Of a stretch of DNA of 64,000 nucleotides, positions 18,159 to 26,372 are shown in pieces. The position numbers and the translations under genes were made by a program. The stretch spans positions 186,001-250,000 of the forward strand of contig NZ_JAUYVM010000009.1 of the NCBI RefSeq assembly GCF_030689305.1. Reading direction: 5' to 3'. The notes beneath the pieces are model-generated. The model made no database searches and was not told the origin of the DNA. It was given only the letters and a program-made list of their open reading frames with translations. The stretch comes from Vibrio penaeicida. GTDB lineage: Bacteria; Pseudomonadota; Gammaproteobacteria; Enterobacterales; Vibrionaceae. Each line of letters opens with the position of its first letter. Position 1 is the stretch's first letter.

Positions 18159-18731
18159 ATGAAAAATCTTAAAAGAACCGCCGTCGTATGGCTTGCGATG
18201 ATATTACCTTGCACTGCATTTTCCGCAGGGTTTGAAAACAGTGCATTCATAGTGAAAGGCGGCACATCGAAATTTAACGATACCGACACCAAAGACGCAT
18301 TCAGCGGTTCAGCAGTGGGCATCGAGCTATTCAATTTACAACAAGCTCCTATCTTTAGCGCCATTCTGGGGGGAGGGTATTTATCTCATACCCGCCAAGA
18401 TGCCTCAAAAGGTGAAGACGCTTTAAAAATTGCAGATACGTCCTTAGGCTTTGCGCTTGGTATTGGCTTTACAGAAAATGTGTCGGTTTACGGCAAGCTT
18501 GGTCTGAGCTACCTCGAAACGGACATCAAAAACTACCGCTCTGCCGATTTAGGGCACAAAGTTTACGGTTTAGGTTTGAATTCTGGTGTCGGTGTTATGT
18601 ATCACTTAGGGCAGTTGAGTCTAGGTGCCGAATTTATTCGCAATGACATTACCCAAAATAATTCCTCATCTATCGACTACTTAAACGGGACATATTCCAA
18701 CTGGTATTTAACGGCTGGGTATGCGTTTTAG
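18159..18731 (+). CDS. Small outer-membrane beta-barrel protein
   Basis: This 190-residue protein has a signal peptide (about residues 1-23, cleavage near FSAGFEN), alternating amphipathic strands and a C-terminal aromatic ending (WYLTAGYAF). This is typical of eight-stranded barrels of the OmpX/OmpA-like porin group. The pattern VYGKLGLSYLETDI, then LNSGVGVMYHLGQLSLGAEF fits transmembrane strands. I do not recognise a specific family. It is followed at once by a lipoprotein gene starting 1 bp after its stop, so the two probably act together in the envelope. Whether it belongs to the sugar operon upstream is unclear. Confidence 0.75.
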   Translation: MKNLKRTAVVWLAMILPCTAFSAGFENSAFIVKGGTSKFNDTDTKDAFSGSAVGIELFNLQQAPIFSAILGGGYLSHTRQDASKGEDALKIADTSLGFALGIGFTENVSVYGKLGLSYLETDIKNYRSADLGHKVYGLGLNSGVGVMYHLGQLSLGAEFIRNDITQNNSSSIDYLNGTYSNWYLTAGYAF

Positions 18732-18732
18732 A

Positions 18733-19590
18733 ATGAAGCGTTCAATTATTTCGCTGACTGGCTTAGTGTGTTTGGTGGCGCTGACAGCGTGTAAAGGCTC
18801 GGTGTACGATGCCGTGTCCTCGATGCCTAAAAGTTCGGGTAAGGCTGTTAATGATGGCAGTGCGGCATACACTTCTCAGTTATTTGGGGGTAAGGTAACG
18901 GATCTTTTAGACGCGGTAAGCGTGACTGAAGATAGCTTAGCGTTAGAAAACATTGCCCGTAAGGCGACCTACGCAACAGATACGATTCTTGGGCAAGCAC
19001 TGACCTCCCTCAATTACGATTCCATTGCTAATTTGAAAGCAGCGCTTAAAGCGGGCTCAACCATTAACAATGGCGCTTATAAAGCCGAGTATGACCGTTT
19101 CTTTGAGCTGGAATACGTAAAAATAAAATCCTCTTCTGCGATTACCTTAAAATCCGCGTCCGCCAATATTATTGAAAGCAAAGACTCAATTGCGCCTTTT
19201 ACATTGAACAATAAGAAAGGCATTGTCGACATCGTGATTCTAGATTTAGGGAGTGGTGATTATTACATTTCATCGACTATTGGTGAGCTAAAATATTACT
19301 TGGATACGAATACATTCAAAGATGCATTAGGGTTGGATGGGTTTGGTGTTTGTGAGACAACCTCTAAGGGGGCGAATTTTACAGAATGGACGTGCCATCT
19401 TTCTTCTCCCACGATCCAAGGTGATGATGAGTTATTTTACTCCCTTGATCATCAAGTGGAAACGTACACTTCTACCGATACAGGGATATCAAGTTCGGTA
19501 TCGATGAAATCACTTTCTGAGCATAGGTATAACCGCAATACCCGCGAGCTGCGCTTTATTCCACCGATTGAGTTTAGTGCTAAACAGTGA
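18733..19590 (+). CDS. Putative outer-membrane lipoprotein of unknown function
   Basis: This is a 285-residue protein with a lipoprotein signal: a basic start (MKRS), hydrophobic core and lipobox LTAC with the acceptor cysteine near residue 19. The rest is polar, rich in Ser, Thr, Lys and Asp, with two further Cys near the C-terminus (GVCETTSK, TEWTCHLS) that could form a disulfide. I recognise no domain. An in-frame ATG at 18721 inside the barrel gene is an alternative start. Neither start has a clear ribosome site, which suggests coupling to the gene before. Confidence 0.72.
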   Translation: MKRSIISLTGLVCLVALTACKGSVYDAVSSMPKSSGKAVNDGSAAYTSQLFGGKVTDLLDAVSVTEDSLALENIARKATYATDTILGQALTSLNYDSIANLKAALKAGSTINNGAYKAEYDRFFELEYVKIKSSSAITLKSASANIIESKDSIAPFTLNNKKGIVDIVILDLGSGDYYISSTIGELKYYLDTNTFKDALGLDGFGVCETTSKGANFTEWTCHLSSPTIQGDDELFYSLDHQVETYTSTDTGISSSVSMKSLSEHRYNRNTRELRFIPPIEFSAKQ

Positions 19591-19663
19591 CGTATAGCTG
19601 TTTAAGAAAGTTGAAATCTAGGACGAGTTTCTCTGCAAAAATACCAAGCGCATCCGTGCCAAT

Positions 19664-19864
19664 TTGGAAACGAAATACTGCCTAATGAGAAAGCGAAGAC
19701 AATTACCAGAGCCGATTGAAAACCCAACTTTGAGCGACTTAATCACACACAACGGCGGGGATCTTCTCGTGAGTTGTTTAAGAGAGAAGAACAAAAGCTT
19801 GTCCGATGCTGAATTTGAAATTTACATCAAAAAATTCAGAGGAAGTAAGAAAATCCGTAAGTGA
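19664..19864 (+). CDS. Small hypothetical protein
   Basis: This is an open frame of up to 66 residues, basic at both ends (MRKRRQ and GSKKIRK) with a PIENPTLSDLITHNGGDLL middle. It has no recognisable domain. The start is uncertain: TTG 19664 or ATG 19685, neither with a good ribosome site, and the frame stays open for 42 bases further upstream. It could be a real small protein or a decayed fragment. The terminator at 19893 lies 29 bp downstream. Confidence 0.4.
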   Translation: METKYCLMRKRRQLPEPIENPTLSDLITHNGGDLLVSCLREKNKSLSDAEFEIYIKKFRGSKKIRK

Positions 19865-19892
19865 CTTAATTCTCTAAAATATGTTACACCTA

Positions 19893-19927
19893 CAAAAAAG
19901 CCCGCAAGTTGCGGGCTTCCTGTTTTA
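19893..19927. terminator. Bidirectional rho-independent terminator
   Basis: GCCCGCAA-G-TTGCGGGC is flanked by an A6 run on the left and TTCCTGTTTT on the right. The minus-strand reading ends in TTTTTT, so it mainly ends the ECF transporter operon (20069-23163), and it may also serve the plus-strand genes. Confidence 0.85.
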
Positions 19928-20068
19928 ACCAAGCGAAATCATATGTAGCAAGTGCTATTGTGCTTAAGAATGTAACTAAAACAATGTTTTAATTACCTGT
20001 TTGTCTGTATTTTGGATGCACCACAAATTCTTCGTGTAACTGATAAGTTAGATGCCTTTTCATTCTCG

Positions 20069-20911
20069 CTAAAATGGGTACCAGAATAGGGTGGGTTCTA
20101 GGTATCGCTTCACAAACGCGAAACAGACGATGATCATTACGACAGACATTACCCCTTTATCGATCGTCGTTAAGGGTTTTGCACTGTACCAAGTTCGGGA
20201 TTTGTTTCTGCCAAAACCTCGGAGAGTCATGGCGTTTGATATGGTGTCGGCACGATCTAGGCTAGAAAAAATAAGCGGACCGAGAATGTGGGCTACATTT
20301 CGAATTCGTTGAAATAACGGAGCATTCTTAGAGAGGTCAAGCCCCCTAGCTTGTTGAGCATGCATGATATTGACAAAGTCTTTCTTTACTTCAGGTAAGT
20401 AACGCAGTGTTAGGCTTACCGCATAAGTAATTTTATAAGGAACACCAATGCGATTTAAGCTGGCTGCAAATTCGGTTGGTTGGGTGGTAAACACAAAGAC
20501 CAAAGCGATTGGGAACATACTGAAGTATTTTAGCGTCACCGTTACAAGGTAAAACAGAGTCTCTTGTGATAGGGAATAGTTCCCCCACAATGGCAGTAAA
20601 AGGTGTTCAGTGCCAATGAGTTCAGCGCCTTGCCTCGGCGCAAGAAGATACATAAAGACAGCATTGAGCGAGAGCACACTTACGGTGGCGATAAATAACG
20701 GTCGATAAACTCGAAAAGGGACTCGGCTTATTTTTAACAGCAGTATCCCTGATGCAATCATTGGGAGCAAAACGCGTAAATCAAATGTTGTCAGAACAAT
20801 GGTCACCCAAGCAGCAAATATGACGAGTTTGGTAATGCCATTCAACTGGTGAAGAGGCGAGCCTGTATTGATGTAATTGATACCAAAATTCATTTTTGTG
20901 GCGTTGTTCAT
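20069..20911 (-). CDS. ecfT: ECF transporter transmembrane protein EcfT
   Basis: EcfT is the scaffold membrane subunit of an energy-coupling-factor vitamin importer. The 280-residue protein has about six hydrophobic segments and the two coupling-helix signatures (ARGLD in HAQQARGLDLS, and TLRGFGRNKSR with its RGF). Its ATG overlaps the stop of the ATPase gene (ATGA), so the operon is translated as a coupled unit. The other subunits are at 20908-22614 and 22615-23163. Confidence 0.92.
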   Translation of the reverse strand: MNNATKMNFGINYINTGSPLHQLNGITKLVIFAAWVTIVLTTFDLRVLLPMIASGILLLKISRVPFRVYRPLFIATVSVLSLNAVFMYLLAPRQGAELIGTEHLLLPLWGNYSLSQETLFYLVTVTLKYFSMFPIALVFVFTTQPTEFAASLNRIGVPYKITYAVSLTLRYLPEVKKDFVNIMHAQQARGLDLSKNAPLFQRIRNVAHILGPLIFSSLDRADTISNAMTLRGFGRNKSRTWYSAKPLTTIDKGVMSVVMIIVCFAFVKRYLEPTLFWYPF

Positions 20912-22614
20912 ACCACCTCCATGGAGGTGCTTTGCGAGATAAAGCGGCGCATTAGTTCATGCGAATTATCTATGCCTGCTTTAGCTGCTAACTCGTACAA
21001 ACTTGTGGGAGCAAGGTTGGCACTGTCTAGCAGATCTGGCTGGTTGAACACATCTGTGACAGGGGCATAAGCGATGAGTTTTGCATCTGAAATCACGACT
21101 GAACGGGTGGTGTATTCAAGAACTAAGTGCATATCGTGTGACACAATCAAAACAGTAATACCTAGCTTCTGGTTGAGTGTTTTTATGAAATTCAACATCG
21201 ATGTGTAGTTGCGGTAGTCTTGCCCAGCTGTTGGTTCATCTAGGATAAGTAGTTCCGGTTCTGATATTAATATGGATGCGATGGTCACACGTTTACGCTG
21301 CCCGTAACTTAGCGCCTCAATTGGCCAATGACGATATTGTCTTAGCCCGCATAGTTCTAAAACGTGCAAAACCTTTTCTTCAATGTCAGGTTCGGGCAAA
21401 CCTAGGTTTCTAAGCCCAAATGCCACTTCATCAAAGATCATATGGTGTGAAATCATATGATTTGGGTTTTGCATTACGACTCCAACTTTTTGGCTACGTT
21501 CAAATATAGAAAGATCCGCCATGTTGGCATCGTTCATCGAAATTGAGCCAGAATCCGGCTTGAGCACACCCATTACTAGCTTGGTAAGGGTCGATTTCCC
21601 AGAACCATTCTTACCAAGTACTGAAACAAACTCGCCTTTTTTAACTTCAAAAGAGACATCTTCAAGGGCATTTTTTCCGCCATCATAAGAAAAAGTGAGT
21701 TTGTCGACTTTTAGCAGTGTTTTCGAGCGAATTGGCGTTGTAATGGGGTTATCGAATGACATCCATTTTGTGAGAGCAGGCTGATAGTCACTCACTGGAA
21801 TCGCACTCAAATTAGCGATAGGCATAGAACAATCTAATCGACAGTTTGCTTGTTTTAATGCTGTAAGGTAAAGGGGCTCGCGGATGCCATGTTTTATCAA
21901 AAGGTTTGAATGTAGCAAGGCATCTGGCGTCATATCTGCGATGATTTCACCACCTTCCATTAAGATGACTCTGTCTACGCTTCGATGTAGGACATCCTCA
22001 AGTCTATGTTCAATGATGACGATGGTTTTTCCGGTATCACGATGAATTTGGTCAATGATTTCGATGGTCCGCTTGCCTGTTTTTGGATCTAGGCTCGCCA
22101 GTGGCTCATCAAACAGCAGTAAATCGACGTCATCCACCATCACACCTGCTAGTGAAACTCGTTGTTTCTGACCGCCGGAAAGATCATGTGGGGAATGACG
22201 CAGTAAAGATTCAAGGTCTATGAGTTGCGCAGTATCTCGCACTGTTTCGATCATTTCGTGATGGGGAACGAGCTGGTTCTCAAGAGCAAAAGCGATGTCT
22301 TCGGCTACGCTTAACCCAACGAATTGACTGTCGGTATCTTGCAGTACGGTGCCAATTTGTTCTGTAAAGTCGTGGAGCGCCATCGCATGAGAAGGCGTGC
22401 CATTAATGGTTAAGGTACCAGTGACGTGCCCGTTGATAGCAGAAGGAATAAGCCCATTTAGACAGTGACCCAGCGTCGACTTTCCGCTTCCGCTGGGTCC
22501 GATGATGACAATTTTCTCGCCTTTCTCTATCCGTAGGTTGATGTTGTATAAAGTCGGCTTTTCCAGCGACTCATATCGAAAAGAGAAGTTAGAGAATTCA
22601 ATAGAACCCAACAC
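20908..22614 (-). CDS. ECF transporter ATPase, two fused domains (YkoD-like)
   Basis: This is a 568-residue protein with two complete ABC domains. The first has Walker A GPSGSGKST near residue 38, LSGGQKQR and LLFDEPLASLD; the second has GKNGSGKST near residue 337, a variant signature LSYGQRKR, and LLILDEPTAGQD. In many ECF systems these domains are separate EcfA1 and EcfA2 proteins; the fused form is like YkoD. The start codon is probably GTG at 22614, immediately after the S-component stop. The second domain has Tyr in place of the usual Gly in LSGGQ. Confidence 0.92.
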   Translation of the reverse strand: MLGSIEFSNFSFRYESLEKPTLYNINLRIEKGEKIVIIGPSGSGKSTLGHCLNGLIPSAINGHVTGTLTINGTPSHAMALHDFTEQIGTVLQDTDSQFVGLSVAEDIAFALENQLVPHHEMIETVRDTAQLIDLESLLRHSPHDLSGGQKQRVSLAGVMVDDVDLLLFDEPLASLDPKTGKRTIEIIDQIHRDTGKTIVIIEHRLEDVLHRSVDRVILMEGGEIIADMTPDALLHSNLLIKHGIREPLYLTALKQANCRLDCSMPIANLSAIPVSDYQPALTKWMSFDNPITTPIRSKTLLKVDKLTFSYDGGKNALEDVSFEVKKGEFVSVLGKNGSGKSTLTKLVMGVLKPDSGSISMNDANMADLSIFERSQKVGVVMQNPNHMISHHMIFDEVAFGLRNLGLPEPDIEEKVLHVLELCGLRQYRHWPIEALSYGQRKRVTIASILISEPELLILDEPTAGQDYRNYTSMLNFIKTLNQKLGITVLIVSHDMHLVLEYTTRSVVISDAKLIAYAPVTDVFNQPDLLDSANLAPTSLYELAAKAGIDNSHELMRRFISQSTSMEVV

Positions 22615-23163
22615 TTAAGCCTCCGATAAGTTTCGGCTCTGCTTTTTTCTTTTTGCAACGGATTTGAGAATAAAGTACCCAACTATAGCAATCAGAACGG
22701 TATTGGCTGAGGCAATAATGGTGAGCTGAGTAAAGACCTTAGTAAACGGTTCTGCGTAGAGAATGGTATCCAAAAATGCGGAGCAACCGTAGCCGACAAT
22801 GTTACCAATGAGTGCTAACAGGACAAACAAGACATAGTCTTTGAAAGGGAGTTCGCCTTGTTTTAGTCGTTCTCGAGTCAGAACAGGGAACAACCCCATG
22901 ACCAAACCAACGACTCCGGAACCTAACACCCACGTAATCCACACGCCCCAACCAGCAAATAAGTCTGTTACCCAGTGGCCAATGAATCCAACCAAAAAGC
23001 CGACGATCGGTCCAAACATAACGGAAAATAGAGCCAATACGGCCATGGCTGGTTTAAGTGTTGTATTGGCAAAAACAGGGATACCAAACATGGGTAATCC
23101 TCCAATGCCATACAATGCCGCACCAATAGCAATGACAACAACCATTTTTGCTGAGAAGTTCAT
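22615..23163 (-). CDS. ECF transporter S component (UPF0397 family)
   Basis: This is a membrane substrate-specificity subunit of 182 residues with five to six hydrophobic segments. The sequence (MNFSAKMVVVIAIGAALYGIG and on to DLFAGWGVWITWVLGSG) is of the UPF0397 family, often named as an ECF riboflavin transporter subunit; I know of no proof of substrate. ATG 23163 was chosen because AAGGA lies 7 bases upstream; a start at 23211 is less likely. I do not see a TPP or FMN riboswitch signature upstream, so the sequence does not settle the vitamin. Confidence 0.88.
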   Translation of the reverse strand: MNFSAKMVVVIAIGAALYGIGGLPMFGIPVFANTTLKPAMAVLALFSVMFGPIVGFLVGFIGHWVTDLFAGWGVWITWVLGSGVVGLVMGLFPVLTRERLKQGELPFKDYVLFVLLALIGNIVGYGCSAFLDTILYAEPFTKVFTQLTIIASANTVLIAIVGYFILKSVAKRKKQSRNLSEA

Positions 23164-23257
23164 AACGAATCCTTGTAGTGAATGATTAACAGAGCAAGAA
23201 ATAGGCAGCACGTTTCTACTCTAAGGCGAAACGCGGTGTAAAACAAAATATACGGTG

Positions 23258-23282
23258 CCCAAGTATCTTGAAGTTACTTGGG
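23258..23282. repeat. Palindromic CAAGTA repeat element
   Basis: CCCAAGTA and TACTTGGG form perfect 8-bp arms around TCTTGAAGT. Related copies occur at 35355-35367, 46741-46753 (one arm) and 63124-63147. It lies in the leader of the ECF operon. It looks like a small dispersed intergenic element. Confidence 0.7.
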
Positions 23283-23447
23283 ATACACGGTTTTGGGTTG
23301 CTTAACGGAAGTACAGTATCACATGGATCTTATAAATTTGAGCTCATATGACATAAACGTCGGAGGGATGTTTTCGCTTTGCGATCTCGATCTTGAAACA
23401 ATTGGATGAGGAATCTTTCATGCTTTGACTTGTATTGGTTAAAAACT

Positions 23448-23635
23448 AGTCCTTTTGGGTGGTTTTTACATAAATATATGAAAAATTTTAAATTAAGCTT
23501 GCGCTTAAGTAAGGATGTTCTAAATTTTAATTAAGCTCAATAAGAAAGCTTATTTCCAATTGATGATTTAGATTTTATCCTCGGGGTGGAGGAGAGGCGC
23601 CTTTGGCAGAGCTTGACTGTCAAAGGCGTTTTTTT
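23448..23635 (+). ncRNA. Candidate plus-strand small RNA ending in an orphan terminator
   Basis: The 525-bp gap between the ECF operon and the DapA-family gene has no convincing coding frame. At its right side is a strong plus-strand terminator, CGCCTTTG (23598-23605) paired with CAAAGGCG (23621-23628) and followed by T7. Both flanking genes are on the minus strand, and the minus-strand reading of the hairpin lacks a T tract. A transcript must therefore start within the gap on the plus strand. The 5' end given here is a guess; I cannot place promoter boxes. I could not match it to Spot 42, RyhB or Qrr RNAs. Confidence 0.4.
23598..23635 (+). terminator. Rho-independent terminator with no upstream plus-strand gene
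   Basis: An 8-bp stem with a 15-base loop (23606-23620) and a T7 tract (23629-23635). The nearest upstream plus-strand gene is more than 3.7 kb away behind another terminator. Confidence 0.85.
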
Positions 23636-23688
23636 ATTTTTGGGATGAGCGTAGGGTCTGTTGATCTTTCGCGGCTAGACTTTCGTGA

Positions 23689-24612
23689 CTACGCTTTGAG
23701 TTCACAACGCTCCAAATAGTGAGAGAACGACGAAAGGAAAGCATCAATGTCCTTTCTGTCCTCATCAGATAACTTATAGTCTGGCTTTCGGCAATACGAT
23801 GTCGCGATGATTCCACGCCTAGTTAATATCTCCTTTTCTACCGCAATAATGTACTCACAGTGGGTCATCCATTTATTGATGTATCGAAGCAATTGTTTGT
23901 GTAGTGCTAATGCGTTCGCTTGGTCGCCAGACTGTTGTAACCGATAGATTTCAACGTAGATTTCTGCAAATGAGCAGCCTGGCATAACGCCTTTACCCCC
24001 GATGTCCAGCATATCCAACATATACAAACCGGCATAACCGTTCATGATGATGGCGCTTGGTAGTAATGAAAGTAAAGCCTGAGAGTACTCTATCGGGGGA
24101 TTGCATTCTATTTTGAACACAGCGTGGGGGTGCCCTTGAGTTATTGTTTTCATTTGTTGTGGGTCAATGGCTACACCAGTCTCGGTAGGAGCATATTGAA
24201 TGAGAACGGGAATATCGACGGCACTCAGCACGCTTTGAATATGGTGAACAATGTGTTCAGCAGCCGGGTTTAGAAAGTAGGGGGGAAGTAACATAATGGA
24301 ATCCGCCCCTTGTTCTTGGTATTCAATAGCTTGTTGTACCGCTAATTCAGTTGCGTGCTCAGTCACGGATATACAACTAAATACGGCTGACTTTGCTGTG
24401 GTTTCACAAAACCAACTTGATAGAGATGCTTTTTCTTTCTGGCTGAGTTTGTAAAATTCACTGGCAATACCAAATAAGGTGAGCCCTTGGCAGCCTGTGC
24501 TCATTAAGTGTTTCACCAGATTTTTAAAGCTTGCTATATCAACGCGACCACTGTCATCAAATGGCATTGCGACGATTGGGTTTACACCGTAAATATCTTG
24601 TGAACTCATCAT
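23689..24612 (-). CDS. DapA/NAL-family lyase or dehydratase for a 2-keto-3-deoxy sugar acid
   Basis: This is a TIM-barrel class I enzyme of 307 residues in the dihydrodipicolinate synthase/N-acetylneuraminate lyase family. The Schiff-base lysine is K167 (VFKIECNPP) and the catalytic tyrosine Y140 (LIQYAPTETG). True DapA is unlikely: GIASEFYKL replaces the GTTGE-type pocket, and the gene is the last of a sugar-acid operon. Members beside IlvD/Edd dehydratases either cleave 2-keto-3-deoxy acids or dehydrate 2-keto-3-deoxypentonate; I cannot choose between them. Its ATG overlaps the dehydratase stop (ATGA). Confidence 0.82.
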   Translation of the reverse strand: MMSSQDIYGVNPIVAMPFDDSGRVDIASFKNLVKHLMSTGCQGLTLFGIASEFYKLSQKEKASLSSWFCETTAKSAVFSCISVTEHATELAVQQAIEYQEQGADSIMLLPPYFLNPAAEHIVHHIQSVLSAVDIPVLIQYAPTETGVAIDPQQMKTITQGHPHAVFKIECNPPIEYSQALLSLLPSAIIMNGYAGLYMLDMLDIGGKGVMPGCSFAEIYVEIYRLQQSGDQANALALHKQLLRYINKWMTHCEYIIAVEKEILTRRGIIATSYCRKPDYKLSDEDRKDIDAFLSSFSHYLERCELKA

Positions 24613-26312
24613 TTTAAAATTGCCCCATGTGCTGCCGACGAAACGCGCTCTCGATATAGCTGAATAAACCCCTTTGGCATATCTTTATACAAGGGTTTCC
24701 AACGTTTTTTTCGTACTGCGAGCGTATCTTCATCCACGTTTAAGTTAATTTCTCGTTTCACTAAATCGAGCGTGATTTCATCGCCATCTTCGACCAAACC
24801 AATGAGCCCGCCATCAAATGCCTCAGGAGAGATATGACCGACAAACAGCCCCCGATTCGACCCAGAGAAACGGCCGTCGGTTATCAACGCGCAGCTTTCA
24901 GAAAGTCCCATGCCTTCCAATAGTTTCATTGGCTTATACATTTCTGGTAACCCAGCTCCCCCGGTGGTGCCTTCATAGCGAATGACAATGACCGAACCTG
25001 CTGTGATTTGGTCGGTTGCTATTGCGTCTATCGCAGATTGTTCTGATTCAAACACAATAGCTTTTCCAGTAAATAAGAACATCGTTTTCGGAACGGCTGC
25101 GGGTTTGGCGACAGACCCCATTGGCGATAGGTTACCCTTTAACACACCAACACCGGACTCAAGCAAAAACGGTGTACCCAATGTTCGGATCATGTTTCGA
25201 TTGCTGGTGGTTGGAACTTTCAGCAAACACTCACTTTTGGTGCCGGATACCGTTAACGCATCCAGTTCTAGAAGAGGGGCGAGTTCTTTTTCTACCGCTG
25301 CAATACCGCCTGCTTCAAAGAAGTCGACCATATCGTATTCTGAAGCGGGATAAATGGAGGCAATGAGAGGCACCTTTCGGCTTAATTGATCGAAGACATC
25401 AAGATCAAGTTCACCCAGCCCAGCCTCGTAATGGATCGCTTGTAGATGAATAATAGCGTTAGTTGAACCACCCGTTGCAAGCAAAGTGCATATGGCGTTG
25501 TGAATGCCCTGTTTCGATATAATCTTGCGAGCAGTTAACCCTTCGTCGATCATGCTTACAATGCGTTTACCGCTTCGGTAGCCAACATTCAGTCTATCGG
25601 GATGAATGGCGGGTATGGTGGCTGTTTGGGGTAAGGTCATCCCCAAGGATTCGGACAAACAGCACATGGTGTTTGCGGTGCCATACATGGTGCAGGAACC
25701 AATGGTCGGTTCGGCAAGATCTTCGATTTTTCTGAACTCTTCTTGGTCAATCTTTCCTTTGTTCTTCCAGCCTATTGCTTCGGTGACGATGTTTCCATCC
25801 CAGTGCTTCCCTTCATATTCTGCAGGGTACATAGGACCGCCATTGACCAATATGGCCGGTTTATCCAGCCTCGCAGCAGCCATGAGCATAGCAGGTACAA
25901 TTTTGTCGCAAGACCCCAGCAATACCATGGCATCGAAGTTATGTGCCCTCACCATGACTTCAATCGAAGCGGTGATGACTTCTCGCGCAGCGAGGATATA
26001 ACGCATTCCGATGTGTCCCTCGGCAATGCCGTCACAGGGGGCTATGGTGCCGAATGTCATCGCGGTTCCTCCTGCTTCTTCGATGCCTCGGATCACTTCT
26101 GCGCCCACGACGTCCAAATTGGCATGACCTGCGGTGGCATTGGTGTAACTGTTTACGACAGCGACAATGGGTTTTCTGAGTGCCGAATCAGAATGCCCCA
26201 TGGATTTGTACAGAGCACGTTTTAGGGCACCGTCGTCGTCTTTCAAAATAGTATTGTGGTGCGGAGTGCAAGCACCACTGCCACATGAGCCGCAGGATCC
26301 ACATTTACTCAT
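24609..26312 (-). CDS. IlvD/Edd-family sugar-acid dehydratase with Cys-rich N-terminus
   Basis: This is an iron-sulfur dehydratase of 567 residues. The cluster-binding cysteines lie in LLGSCDKIVPAML (C135) and IGSCTMYGTANTMCCLSE; the C-terminal domain carries ITDGRFSGSNRGLFVGHISPEA, diagnostic of the family. In this operon it would dehydrate an aldonate to its 2-keto-3-deoxy form, in parallel with DgoD. The N-terminus MSKCGSCGSCGSGACTPHH is not part of normal IlvD or Edd proteins and looks like a metal-binding tail. True dihydroxyacid dehydratase is possible by sequence, but the context argues against it. Confidence 0.88.
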   Translation of the reverse strand: MSKCGSCGSCGSGACTPHHNTILKDDDGALKRALYKSMGHSDSALRKPIVAVVNSYTNATAGHANLDVVGAEVIRGIEEAGGTAMTFGTIAPCDGIAEGHIGMRYILAAREVITASIEVMVRAHNFDAMVLLGSCDKIVPAMLMAAARLDKPAILVNGGPMYPAEYEGKHWDGNIVTEAIGWKNKGKIDQEEFRKIEDLAEPTIGSCTMYGTANTMCCLSESLGMTLPQTATIPAIHPDRLNVGYRSGKRIVSMIDEGLTARKIISKQGIHNAICTLLATGGSTNAIIHLQAIHYEAGLGELDLDVFDQLSRKVPLIASIYPASEYDMVDFFEAGGIAAVEKELAPLLELDALTVSGTKSECLLKVPTTSNRNMIRTLGTPFLLESGVGVLKGNLSPMGSVAKPAAVPKTMFLFTGKAIVFESEQSAIDAIATDQITAGSVIVIRYEGTTGGAGLPEMYKPMKLLEGMGLSESCALITDGRFSGSNRGLFVGHISPEAFDGGLIGLVEDGDEITLDLVKREINLNVDEDTLAVRKKRWKPLYKDMPKGFIQLYRERVSSAAHGAILK

Positions 26313-26372
26313 AGTACATTACCCCCAATCGTGAATTCCCCTCTAGTGCAAGGTTGGCTGCTGTCGAGACAG

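Noticed and set aside
22841..23185. Plus-strand open frame of 114 codons
   Set aside because: It is the complement of the ECF S-component gene; its composition mirrors membrane codons and it has no ribosome site.
23164..23688. TPP, FMN or cobalamin riboswitch before the ECF operon
   Set aside because: I looked for the conserved core motifs and found none I could align; only the CAAGTA palindrome stands out.
23689..24612. Dihydrodipicolinate synthase (dapA) for lysine synthesis
   Set aside because: Context and the altered phosphate/pyruvate pocket (GIASEF) favour a sugar-acid enzyme.
25606..26225. Two overlapping plus-strand frames of 131 and 160 codons
   Set aside because: Both are antisense to the IlvD/Edd dehydratase and show no independent protein features.
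24609..26312. Branched-chain amino acid dihydroxyacid dehydratase (ilvD)
   Set aside because: No other ilv genes are present; it is translationally coupled to a DapA-family gene and lies in a galactonate operon.
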